Part shown: piece after piece, positions 14,846-21,368 of the stretch
Numbering within the stretch: the stretch's first letter is position 1
Layout: the number at the start of each line of letters is the position of its first letter
Assembly: GCA_052148155.1 (NCBI GenBank)
Contig: JBKQIY010000083.1
Location: forward strand, 1 to 26,742
DNA length: 26,742 nucleotides
Direction: 5' to 3'
DNA from: JBBQER01 sp052148155
Lineage (GTDB): Bacteria; Actinomycetota; Acidimicrobiia; IMCC26256; PALSA-610
The notes under the pieces: generated by a model
Databases searched by the model: none
Seen by the model: the letters and a program-made list of their open reading frames with translations, nothing else
What the model was told of the DNA's origin: nothing
Made by a program: the position numbers and the translations under genes

Positions 14846-15292
14846 CTACAGCTTTCCGTCGGCCTCGAGCTCGTCGAGTCGGGATCGAAGCTCTGCGAGG
14901 AGGCCTGCGGCGGCGGAAAGGTGCTCCTCGACGCGTGCGACGTAGGCGTGGGGCGAGTTATCGGCGACCTCGTCGTCGACGTCGATCTCGTTCACGACCG
15001 CCGCTCCGAACTCGGCCTGATCGTCGGGTACGAGCAGGATCCCCGTCGAGTCGGTCGCCGGTCCCGACCACTCGATCATCACCGAGACGCCCGCAGTTTC
15101 GAGGCGGCGGCGCAGGACCTGCGCCTGGACGCGCGGCCATTCTCCGAGCTCCACCAGGCCCCCCTCGTCGGTATCGCCGAGCGAAGCGGGCTCGTCAGGT
15201 ACGAGCGCGACCCGGCAGTCGGGGCACTGCTTGACGTCAGGACGGTACTCGGCGCCACAAGAAGGGCACCACACGGTCAGCTCGCCAGACAC
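14846..15292 (-). CDS. Zinc-ribbon and DUF2007-like protein
   Basis: This 148-residue soluble protein has an N-terminal zinc ribbon with two CPxC knuckles (WCPSCGAEYRP and KQCPDCRVALV). It continues with a region resembling the DUF2007/putative signal-transducing fold (WPRVQAQVLRRRLETAGVSV, then GILLVPDDQAEFGAAVV). The C-terminus is a likely coiled helix (LSAAAGLLAELRSRLDELEA). The GTG at 15292 is chosen because a TACAAT box lies exactly 6 nt upstream and homology-like sequence begins at once. A much longer open frame upstream only overlaps rimO antisense. The gene is divergent from rimO across 39 nt. Its function is unknown. Confidence 0.85.
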   Translation of the reverse strand: MSGELTVWCPSCGAEYRPDVKQCPDCRVALVPDEPASLGDTDEGGLVELGEWPRVQAQVLRRRLETAGVSVMIEWSGPATDSTGILLVPDDQAEFGAAVVNEIDVDDEVADNSPHAYVARVEEHLSAAAGLLAELRSRLDELEADGKL

Positions 15293-15298
15293 GGCGGG

Positions 15299-15304
15299 AT
15301 TGTA
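15299..15304 (-). promoter_or_regulatory. Leaderless -10 box for DUF2007-like gene
   Basis: On the minus strand TACAAT ends 6 nt before the GTG start at 15292, with no room for a Shine-Dalgarno sequence. Confidence 0.6.
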
Positions 15305-15319
15305 CGCGCGTCCGCTCGG

Positions 15320-15325
15320 TACGAT
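15320..15325 (+). promoter_or_regulatory. Leaderless -10 box for rimO
   Basis: TACGAT ends 6 nt before GTG at 15332, which sets that codon as the start. It lies 15 nt from the opposing -10 box of the divergent gene, so both promoters share a 39-nt gap. Confidence 0.55.
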
Positions 15326-15331
15326 GTGGGT

Positions 15332-16756
15332 GTGTCCGCCCGGCGAATACCCGTGGCGCGCTTCCCAGTCCGTGTCCCGGAGACGAACCCCTCGCCGACC
15401 AGCGCGCCGTCGGCGAGCTTCTACGTCGAGACGCTCGGCTGCCCGAAGAACGCCGTCGACTCCGACAAGGTCGTCGCGTCTCTCCTTGCCGACGGTCTGG
15501 TCGCGGTGTCCGATCCTTCGGAGGCTGACCTCGTGGTCGTGAACACCTGCGCGTTCATCGAGCCTGCACGCCAGGAATCGATCGACGTGTCGCTCGCGTT
15601 GGCTGCAACCAAGCGTGCCGGCGCCAAACTCGTCATCACCGGTTGTATGGCGGAGCGCTACGGCGCCGAACTCGCGGCCGCGCTCCCCGAAGCCGACGCG
15701 GTGGTGGGATTCGCGGGTGAGGGCTCGATCAGCGACATCGTGTTGGCGCCGACGCGCAAGCCGGTCGGTGTTCGTGACCTGCTCGAGTTGCCGCGGCCGG
15801 CGCCGACTGCGCCGTGGGCATACGTGAAAGTCGCCGAAGGCTGCGACCGCGCGTGCACGTTCTGTGCGATCCCGTCGTTTCGGGGCAAGCAACGTTCGCG
15901 CACGCCGGAATCGATTGAGTCGGAAGTGCGGTCACTGGTCGACGGTGGTGTCGCCGAGGTGGTGCTCGTCGCGCAAGACCTCGCGTGGTTCGGCCGCGAC
16001 GCGGGCGAGCCGGGATCGCTCGAGCCGCTGCTTCGCCGCCTCGACGCGCTGTCCGCTGACGGTCTGGCCCGTCTCCGCTTGCTCTACCTGTACCCGTCGG
16101 AGGTTCACGACCCACTCGTCGCCACGATGCTGGAGCTCCCGACTGTCGTCCCTTATTTCGACCTCTCGTTGCAGCACGCTGCGCCCGGCCTGCTGCGCCG
16201 CATGAAGCGGTGGGGAAGTGGCGACCGGTTCCTCACGATGATCGACGGGATCCGTCAGCAGGAGCCCGGCGCCGCGTTTCGTTCTTCGTTCATTGTCGGC
16301 TTTCCCGGCGAGGTCGAGTCCGATCACGACGTTCTGCTCGAGTTCCTTGCCGACGCACGGCTCGACTGGGCCGGATTTTTTGCGTTTTCGAGCGAAGACG
16401 GGACACCGGCGGCAACGATGGACGGCGCGGTCGGTGAAGACCTCGCACGCGACCGACTGCGCGAGTGCGCCGAGGTGCAGGATCCGATCACGACTGCGTC
16501 GCGCCTCGCGTTGGTCGGTGAGACGATCGAGGTGCTCATCGACGGGACCGACGACGACGGCGCGCTCGTCGGACGGACGTACCGCGAGGCGCCAGAGATC
16601 GACGGCGTCGTACGACTCGTCGGTGCCGAAACGCCGATCTTTGCACGCCCCGGTGCGATCGTGACCGCGATCGTACGCGGGATCGCAGGGCCCGATCTCG
16701 ACGCGACGGCGGACGCGTGTGTCGCACCGCGCGTCGAGCGTGGATCGTCGTCGTGA
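15332..16756 (+). CDS. rimO: Ribosomal protein S12 methylthiotransferase
   Basis: RimO is a radical-SAM enzyme with two [4Fe-4S] clusters that methylthiolates an aspartate of ribosomal protein S12. The 474-residue product has the N-terminal UPF0004 domain with cluster cysteines C37 (TLGCPKNAVDSD), C73 (NTCAFI) and C105 (TGCMAERYG). The radical-SAM motif CDRACTFC (C171, C175, C178) is followed by AIPSFRGKQRSR. The substrate-side SLQHAAPGLLRRMKRWGSG separates RimO from MiaB. A C-terminal TRAM domain (GETIEVLIDGT onward) is present. The N-terminus has about 27 extra unconserved residues if GTG 15332 is right, as the promoter suggests. The stop overlaps pgsA (GTGA, 16753-16756). Confidence 0.96.
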   Translation: MSARRIPVARFPVRVPETNPSPTSAPSASFYVETLGCPKNAVDSDKVVASLLADGLVAVSDPSEADLVVVNTCAFIEPARQESIDVSLALAATKRAGAKLVITGCMAERYGAELAAALPEADAVVGFAGEGSISDIVLAPTRKPVGVRDLLELPRPAPTAPWAYVKVAEGCDRACTFCAIPSFRGKQRSRTPESIESEVRSLVDGGVAEVVLVAQDLAWFGRDAGEPGSLEPLLRRLDALSADGLARLRLLYLYPSEVHDPLVATMLELPTVVPYFDLSLQHAAPGLLRRMKRWGSGDRFLTMIDGIRQQEPGAAFRSSFIVGFPGEVESDHDVLLEFLADARLDWAGFFAFSSEDGTPAATMDGAVGEDLARDRLRECAEVQDPITTASRLALVGETIEVLIDGTDDDGALVGRTYREAPEIDGVVRLVGAETPIFARPGAIVTAIVRGIAGPDLDATADACVAPRVERGSSS

Positions 16757-17337
16757 CCGCCGCGTCGCGCCCGCGGCTCGCCAGGAAACGCTTCGGGCAG
16801 AACGCGCTCGCGACGCCAGCCAATCTGGTTACCGTCACGCGGATCCTCGTCGCGATCCCGACTCTCGCGGTGATCCGCCATGAGGGGTCGTCGTGGGCGA
16901 CGGTCGGGCTGTGGTTCGCGATCACCGCGACGGACAGCCTCGACGGGTGGCTTGCCCGCCGCGACGGCGCGACCCGCTCTGGCGCGTTCCTCGACCCGGT
17001 GGCCGACAAACTGATCGTCATCGGCGGACTCATGGTTCTCGCCGACCGCGGCGTGTTCCCCTGGTGGCCGGTGCTGTTGATCGCCGGGCGCGAACTCGGA
17101 ATCTCGCTGTACCGATCGATCGCTGGTCGCCGCGGCGTCGTGCTCCCCGCGCAGCAGCTCGGCAAGTACAAGGCATTCACGCAATACGTCTCGGTCGGGT
17201 TCGTCCTCTTGCCGTTCACCGCACACGACCTCGGCTTCCAGCAGATGGTGCTCGCGGTCGCTGTCGCGCTCACGTTGGTATCCGGTCTGCAAATCGTGCG
17301 GCGCGGCTACATCGACTGGCAGCGGCAAGACACCTGA
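16753..17337 (+). CDS. pgsA: CDP-diacylglycerol–glycerol-3-phosphate 3-phosphatidyltransferase
   Basis: This membrane enzyme makes phosphatidylglycerol phosphate from CDP-diacylglycerol and glycerol-3-phosphate. The CDP-alcohol phosphotransferase signature is complete: D-S-L-D-G-W-L-A-R-R then G-A-F-L-D-P-V-A-D, matching DxxDGxxAR-x8-GxxxDxxxD. The N-terminus has the typical NALATPANLVTVTRILVAIP, and about five further hydrophobic segments follow. The length is 194 residues, normal for PgsA. GTG 16753 overlaps the rimO stop by four bases, which fixes the start and indicates translational coupling. The rimO-pgsA-cinA order is common in Gram-positive bacteria; here an accessory block separates pgsA from cinA. 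Confidence 0.94.
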   Translation: MTAASRPRLARKRFGQNALATPANLVTVTRILVAIPTLAVIRHEGSSWATVGLWFAITATDSLDGWLARRDGATRSGAFLDPVADKLIVIGGLMVLADRGVFPWWPVLLIAGRELGISLYRSIAGRRGVVLPAQQLGKYKAFTQYVSVGFVLLPFTAHDLGFQQMVLAVAVALTLVSGLQIVRRGYIDWQRQDT

Positions 17338-17341
17338 AGAT

Positions 17342-17360
17342 TTGGTTGTTTCCTGACCAA
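17342..17360. promoter_or_regulatory. Inverted repeat upstream of PhyH-type gene
   Basis: TTGGT-9 nt-ACCAA lies directly after the pgsA stop and before the dioxygenase gene. It might be a weak hairpin or an operator. There is no T-run. A possible GACAAT box (17390-17395) sits 6 nt before the alternative ATG at 17402. Confidence 0.3.
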
Positions 17361-17374
17361 TTCTGCATCGGTTC

Positions 17375-18289
17375 ATGGCTGCACCGGCCGACAATGACGC
17401 CATGAGCGGCACCCCCGGCGAACTCGTCGATTCGAGTGATCTGCTCGGAGACTGGCAGGCGCTACGCGCCCGGATCGCGGTGGACGGCTACGTGTTTGTG
17501 CGGGGCCTGCTGGACCGGACCATGATCGAAGCCGTCGGTTCGGCCGGACTCGCGCAGCTCCAACGCGCGGGTTGGATCGCGCCTGGGCCGAACCCAATCA
17601 CCGCCCCGCCGCAGCTGCCGGTCCGGGCGGTCAGGATGCGCGATGCGTTTCGAGATCGTGGGTACATGCGGATCCTCGCGGATCCGGGCTTCAATCGCAT
17701 CCCGTTCAGCCCACCGATGAGGGACCTCATGGCCCAGATTCTTGGGCCGGCCGGGTTCTGTTACCCGTTGAAGCTTCCTCGTGTCGTGTATCCCAGCGAT
17801 CTCGTGCCCCGACAACCCGGGAATGTCGTACACAAGGACTACGGATCAGTGCAGGACATGTTCACCTGCTGGGTACCGCTGGGCGAGGTACCCCGTACCC
17901 TCGGCGGGCTCGCGGTGAAGCCCGGCAGCCAGCACTCGACCCGATTCCATTACCGGCAGCTGAGTCGCCTCGAACCTGGCTGGTTGAGCGCCGACTATCA
18001 GCCGGGCGACGTGCTCGTGTTCCACTGCCTGACCGCCCACGCTGCGCTCCCCAACCGGCAGACACGAATGCGTTTCTCCGCCGAGTACCGCTGGCAACTT
18101 GGCGATCAACCTGCGCCGCGACGTTTGGTCATCGGACCGCAAGGTCACGAGATCGGCAGTCGCATGTTTGGTCGCGCCCCCTGGTGGCACCCCGTCGCGC
18201 CCGGCCTGACACTGTTCGACGACGACGGCATCGACGCCCGTCCTGTGCTTCCCGCCCCACCGTCACGGTTCGTCGAGTTCACGAACTGA
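17375..18289 (+). CDS. Phytanoyl-CoA dioxygenase (PhyH) family Fe(II)/2-oxoglutarate oxygenase
   Basis: This is a predicted 2-oxoglutarate-dependent oxygenase of 304 residues. The iron facial triad is visible: His153 and Asp155 in NVVHKDYGSVQD and the distal His222 in LTAHAALPN. Arg233 in QTRMRFSAEYRW is positioned to hold 2-oxoglutarate. The N-terminal DGYVFVRGLLDRTMIE is typical of the PhyH fold, where a helix-rich start precedes the jelly roll. ATG 17375 is used; ATG 17402 (nine codons later) is a good alternative because a -10-like GACAAT precedes it. The PhyH family hydroxylates many substrates (lipids, betaines such as ectoine, antibiotics), and nothing nearby settles this one. The methyltransferase follows after 23 nt. 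Confidence 0.88.
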   Translation: MAAPADNDAMSGTPGELVDSSDLLGDWQALRARIAVDGYVFVRGLLDRTMIEAVGSAGLAQLQRAGWIAPGPNPITAPPQLPVRAVRMRDAFRDRGYMRILADPGFNRIPFSPPMRDLMAQILGPAGFCYPLKLPRVVYPSDLVPRQPGNVVHKDYGSVQDMFTCWVPLGEVPRTLGGLAVKPGSQHSTRFHYRQLSRLEPGWLSADYQPGDVLVFHCLTAHAALPNRQTRMRFSAEYRWQLGDQPAPRRLVIGPQGHEIGSRMFGRAPWWHPVAPGLTLFDDDGIDARPVLPAPPSRFVEFTN

Positions 18290-18312
18290 GCTTGTTGTTG
18301 CGGTCTGCCAGC

Positions 18313-19080
18313 ATGCCGGGCATGGACGTCTCGTTCGACGAGCTGATCGCGCAGGCGGAAGCGGCGCCCATCGACGGCTGGGACTTCAGCTGGCTGGATG
18401 ATCGCGCAACAGAACAACGGCCGAGCTGGCGATATGCACAGATGGTCGCGCGACGCGTCGAGACCGCGACGGTGATGCTCGACCTCGAAACGGGCGGCGG
18501 CGAGATGCTGGCAAGTTTGGCGCAGTTCCCTGCGTTCATGGTGGCGGCCGAAGGGTACGCGCCCAACGTCGCGGTCGCGGCTCGCCGACTTCGACCGCGT
18601 GGTGCGTACGTGATCGCCATGCAGGCGGATCGACCGGCGTTGCCGTTTGCGAACGAGACATTCGATCTCGTCACGAGCCGCCATCCGGTCATCACGTGGT
18701 GGGAGGAGATCGCCCGCGTGCTACGGCCCGACGGCACCTACCTCTCGCAGCAGGTTGGGTCCGACAGCGTTCGCGAGCTCGCCGAATTCTTGACGGGTCC
18801 GCTCCCGCACGGATCTGCACGCGACCCGGAACTTGCCCGAATCCACGCTCAGGCGGCCGGTTTGTGCGTCGACGATCTTCGCGTCGAGCGGCTTCGGACC
18901 GTCTTCAACGACGTCGGGGCGGTGGTGTACTTCCTTCGGCTCGTGATCTGGATCGTCCCCGACTTCACCGTGGAGCGCTACCGCGTCCGGCTCCGTGCCC
19001 TCCACGACCAGATATTGCACGACGGCCCGTTCGTCGCCCACGCGAGCAGATTTCTGATCGAAGCGACCAAGCCCCGCTGA
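18313..19080 (+). CDS. Class I SAM-dependent methyltransferase
   Basis: This is a 255-residue Rossmann methyltransferase. Motif I is VMLDLETGGGEMLASLA, with the acidic end of strand 2 at VAAEGYAPNVAVAARRL. The post-II region LPFANETFDLVTSRHPV and the motif EIARVLRPDGTYLSQQVG follow. The C-terminal half (RLRTVFNDVGAVVYFLRLVI) is the substrate side. I list the ATG at 18313; ATG 18322 (MDVSFDEL) is equally plausible. It follows the PhyH gene closely and may be cotranscribed. It does not show features that would mark it as BioC, so I do not link it to biotin. The substrate is unknown. Confidence 0.85.
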   Translation: MPGMDVSFDELIAQAEAAPIDGWDFSWLDDRATEQRPSWRYAQMVARRVETATVMLDLETGGGEMLASLAQFPAFMVAAEGYAPNVAVAARRLRPRGAYVIAMQADRPALPFANETFDLVTSRHPVITWWEEIARVLRPDGTYLSQQVGSDSVRELAEFLTGPLPHGSARDPELARIHAQAAGLCVDDLRVERLRTVFNDVGAVVYFLRLVIWIVPDFTVERYRVRLRALHDQILHDGPFVAHASRFLIEATKPR

Positions 19081-19091
19081 TTGCGTCGCCG

Positions 19092-19919
19092 TCAGCGCAG
19101 GCGGACCACGTTGCCGGTCACGAGGGCGGCGGCGTCGGTGCAGAGCCAGGCGATGACCTCGGCGACCTCGCTCGGTTCGGCGACGTGCACGTGGTCGTCG
19201 CTCGACGTGACGAAACGGCGGACATCGTCGGTGACCCAACCGGTGTCGGTCACGGGCGGGTACACCACATTGGCCGTGATGCCCTCGTTCGCGAGCTCGA
19301 CACTCGCGGTCATCGTGTAGTTCTCCAACGCGGCCTTCGCCGCGCCGTAGGAGGCTTCACCGGCGAATCCGTGCGGTCCTCCGGAGGTGAGGCTGACGAT
19401 GCGTCCCCACCGCGCGCCTCGCCGGCGCTGTCGCGTCGCGAGCTCGGCGATCAGCAGCGCGCTCGCGCGGGCATCGACGAGGAACTGTGCGTCGAACGCA
19501 GCCGCGCTCACCACTTCCGTGACCCGACCGAAACGGTCGCCGGTAGCGGGCGCGAAGGTGTCCCGGCGCCAACCGCTGGCGTTGTTGACCAGGATCGAAA
19601 CTGGACCCATTTCGCGCTCCACCTCGTCGAACAGCCGGGACGCCAACGCCGGGTCGGCGAGGTCGGCTTCGATCGCGAAGCCTCGTGTCCCGGCCGACTC
19701 GACGGCTTCGACTACCGCGTCTGCGTTCTGGGCACGTTGACGTGCGTAGTCGTCGGGGCGGCCGGAATCGTCGTCGGCGACGTCGAGGCGGAGATACGTG
19801 ATCGCGACGTCCGCTCCGAGTCTGGCCAACGCGACCGCGGTCGCGGCGCCGATGCCGTGATTGGCGCCTGTGATCAACGCCGTACGTCCCGCCAGGCAAG
19901 GCAGCGGATCGACACCCAT
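19092..19919 (-). CDS. SDR family oxidoreductase
   Basis: This short-chain dehydrogenase/reductase of 275 residues has the cofactor motif TALITGANHGIGAATAVALA. The NNAS form of the NNAG motif follows (SILVNNASGW), and the catalytic Ser plus Tyr-x3-Lys are in SLTSGGPHGFAG and EASYGAAKAAL. The stretch LRLDVADDDSGRPDDYARQR after the second strand is a longer insertion than usual. ATG 19919 has GGGAG 11 nt upstream; an in-frame ATG at 19937 would add six residues. It converges with the methyltransferase gene and diverges from the DinB gene. The substrate is unknown. Confidence 0.9.
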   Translation of the reverse strand: MGVDPLPCLAGRTALITGANHGIGAATAVALARLGADVAITYLRLDVADDDSGRPDDYARQRAQNADAVVEAVESAGTRGFAIEADLADPALASRLFDEVEREMGPVSILVNNASGWRRDTFAPATGDRFGRVTEVVSAAAFDAQFLVDARASALLIAELATRQRRRGARWGRIVSLTSGGPHGFAGEASYGAAKAALENYTMTASVELANEGITANVVYPPVTDTGWVTDDVRRFVTSSDDHVHVAEPSEVAEVIAWLCTDAAALVTGNVVRLR

Positions 19920-19947
19920 GGTTCGGCGATCTCCCATCAGCGGTCAC

Positions 19948-19976
19948 TTGACGGAAATTCCGGTATTGGCAACAGT
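19948..19976 (+). promoter_or_regulatory. Candidate promoter of first DinB-family gene
   Basis: TTGACG (19948-19953), a 17-nt spacer, then AACAGT (19971-19976), 5 nt before the ATG at 19982. No ribosome site is seen, again pointing to a leaderless message. Confidence 0.45.
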
Positions 19977-19981
19977 GTCCT

Positions 19982-20476
19982 ATGGATCGCTGCGAAGGTT
20001 GCGGATTCGACTATGACCTCACCGCGGCGTCGGGCGCCGGGGCGTCCATCGTTGACGGCGCCGCTGAGCTCGGCGGGCTGTTGATCCGCGACGGTGCGGG
20101 ACGTACGAGGCCGGAATCGGACGTCTGGTCACCGATCGAGTACTGCTGCCACGTACGCGACGTGCTGCTTGTGCAGCGCGAACGTGTGATCGCGGCGCGG
20201 CTCAGGGACTGTCCCAGCTTCGACCCGATGGGCCGCGACGAGCGCGTCGAGTACGACGGTTACGCCGGCCAGGATGCTCAACACGTCGTGCGCCAGCTTG
20301 ACGACGCCGCGATGCTGTTCGCCAACGTCCTCGCACGACTCGCGCCGAACGACTGGGACCGCACCGTCATGTACAGCTATCCGAAGCGGTTCGAGCGATC
20401 TCTGCGCTGGGTTGCGGTGCACACCGTGCACGAGGTCCGACACCATCTCGGAGACGTTCGCCGTCAGCTCGTCTAG
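19982..20476 (+). CDS. DinB-family protein with N-terminal CxxC
   Basis: This 164-residue DinB-like four-helix protein has candidate metal ligands in VWSPIEYCCHVRDVL (His after the Cys pair) and in HTVHEVRHHLGDVRRQL near the C-terminus. The layout is that of the DinB/DUF664 superfamily, which includes mycothiol- and bacillithiol-dependent transferases. The first residues, MDRCEGCGFDYDL, contain a CxxC that could bind metal or take part in thiol chemistry. The closely matching spacing of a promoter supports the ATG at 19982. The stop codon overlaps that of the opposing YjbR gene (20473-20476). The specific activity is unknown. Confidence 0.82.
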   Translation: MDRCEGCGFDYDLTAASGAGASIVDGAAELGGLLIRDGAGRTRPESDVWSPIEYCCHVRDVLLVQRERVIAARLRDCPSFDPMGRDERVEYDGYAGQDAQHVVRQLDDAAMLFANVLARLAPNDWDRTVMYSYPKRFERSLRWVAVHTVHEVRHHLGDVRRQLV

Positions 20477-20866
20477 TCGCGTTGTTGGGTGCGCTCGAAG
20501 TCGGCGACGAGTACGCGTGGGGCCAGACAACGCCACGCGTCGATGAGCAACTCCTCGAGTTCGTCGACGTCGATGGCTGCGAGTCGTACGAGCACCGCCG
20601 GGAAGCCGTTGTAATGCGGTTCGGTGAAGAACTTGTCCGGGTCGGAGGCAATCAACATCCGCTTCTCTTCCTCGTTCGCGACGCGCACCGCGACGACGTC
20701 GGCGTTGGGGACGCGTGGCCGGTTGGGCTGGACGCGTTCCATCCAGACCCACACGAATCCCTTGTCCTTCGTTCCGCAGCGAACCGAGAACGAGCGTTGG
20801 TTGTCGCCCGCCTTGGTGTGCGGAAGGGCAACGGGCGAGCCGTCGGACGTCGACCTGGGTGGCCAT
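20473..20866 (-). pseudogene. MmcQ/YjbR-family protein gene, interrupted by a one-base frameshift
   Basis: YjbR-like proteins are small, about 120-130 residues, with a CyaY-like fold. The C-terminal part is intact in one frame: KDKGFVWVWMERVQP, then NADVVAVRVANEEEKRML, ASDPDKFFTEPHYNGFPAVL and ELLIDAWRCLAPRVL. The expected N-terminus MATQVDVRRLA is in another frame. Removing one base of a three-G run (20833-20835) joins them as RRLA-VALPHTKAGDNQRSF. The 394-nt length is one more than a multiple of three. The ATG shares its A with the DinB stop upstream (TAATG), so it was the second gene of an operon. It is either a sequencing/amplification error or a recent inactivation. Confidence 0.85.
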
Positions 20867-21345
20867 TACTCTCCCGTCGTGCCGTCGAGGAGCTCTCGAG
20901 TCGCGTCGGCGTGCCCGGCGTGACGTGCGGTCTCGTTGATCAAATGACACAACACCCAACGCAGGTCTTTGCCCACGCCTGCGCTGCAGGGCTCAGCCAG
21001 CGCCGTCGACCGTACCGCAGCATCCGTCGTACTTGCCTGCTTTCGATAGGCGGCGAGCGCGCGCTCCACCGTCAGGTCGGGACCCGGAACGAATTCCTGC
21101 TCGCTGCGGCTGACCTTCTCGCCGAGCATCCCACCGTTGATCCAGCGCCACTCGACGTGGGTGAGATGGTTCACGATGCCGAGCACCGAAATGAGAGCCC
21201 GGTCGGGCGTCCAGCGCGCCTCCTCGTCGCTGAGCCCGTCCAGATTGCGGACCACGGCGGCGCGCAGGTAGGCCAGCCAGCTCAACAACAGCTCCCGCTC
21301 GTCGGAGTTCCCGACCGGAAAACCCAGCTCCTCATCAGTCGGCAT
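20866..21345 (-). CDS. DinB/DUF664-family protein
   Basis: This 159-residue DinB-superfamily protein has the metal-ligand pattern of the DUF664 branch: a His in NHLTHVEWRWING and the closing motif HLINETARHAGHADATRELL. Members are often mycothiol-dependent transferases in actinobacteria, but function cannot be assigned from this sequence. The ATG at 21345 lies 6 nt from a TACCGT box, so it is probably leaderless. The stop TAA overlaps the YjbR ATG (TAATG). It diverges from cinA with overlapping promoter elements, and is distinct from the other DinB protein in this block. Confidence 0.9.
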   Translation of the reverse strand: MPTDEELGFPVGNSDERELLLSWLAYLRAAVVRNLDGLSDEEARWTPDRALISVLGIVNHLTHVEWRWINGGMLGEKVSRSEQEFVPGPDLTVERALAAYRKQASTTDAAVRSTALAEPCSAGVGKDLRWVLCHLINETARHAGHADATRELLDGTTGE

Positions 21346-21351
21346 CCCCTC

Positions 21352-21357
21352 ACGGTA
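21352..21357 (-). promoter_or_regulatory. Leaderless -10 box for DUF664 gene
   Basis: On the minus strand TACCGT ends 6 nt before the ATG at 21345. A TTCGCA sits 17 nt upstream as a possible -35. It overlaps by two bases the opposing -10 box of cinA. Confidence 0.5.
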
Positions 21358-21361
21358 GGTT
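21356..21361 (+). promoter_or_regulatory. Leaderless -10 box for cinA
   Basis: TAGGTT ends 7 nt before the ATG at 21369. This is the spacing seen elsewhere in the window and favours that ATG over the one at 21363. Confidence 0.5.
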
Positions 21362-21368
21362 CATGAGC

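Noticed and set aside
15293..15892. 200-codon upstream extension of the zinc-ribbon gene
   Set aside because: It runs antisense to rimO's cluster-binding domain; the promoter and homology fix the start at 15292.
18313..19080. BioC (malonyl-ACP methyltransferase) for the methyltransferase gene
   Set aside because: It would complete the biotin pathway, but the only shared features are generic SAM motifs and the gene is 12 kb from the bio operon.
20129..20959. 276-codon minus-strand frame
   Set aside because: Only MATQVDVRRLA in it is genuine YjbR sequence; the rest is out of frame because of the frameshift and then antisense to the first DinB gene.
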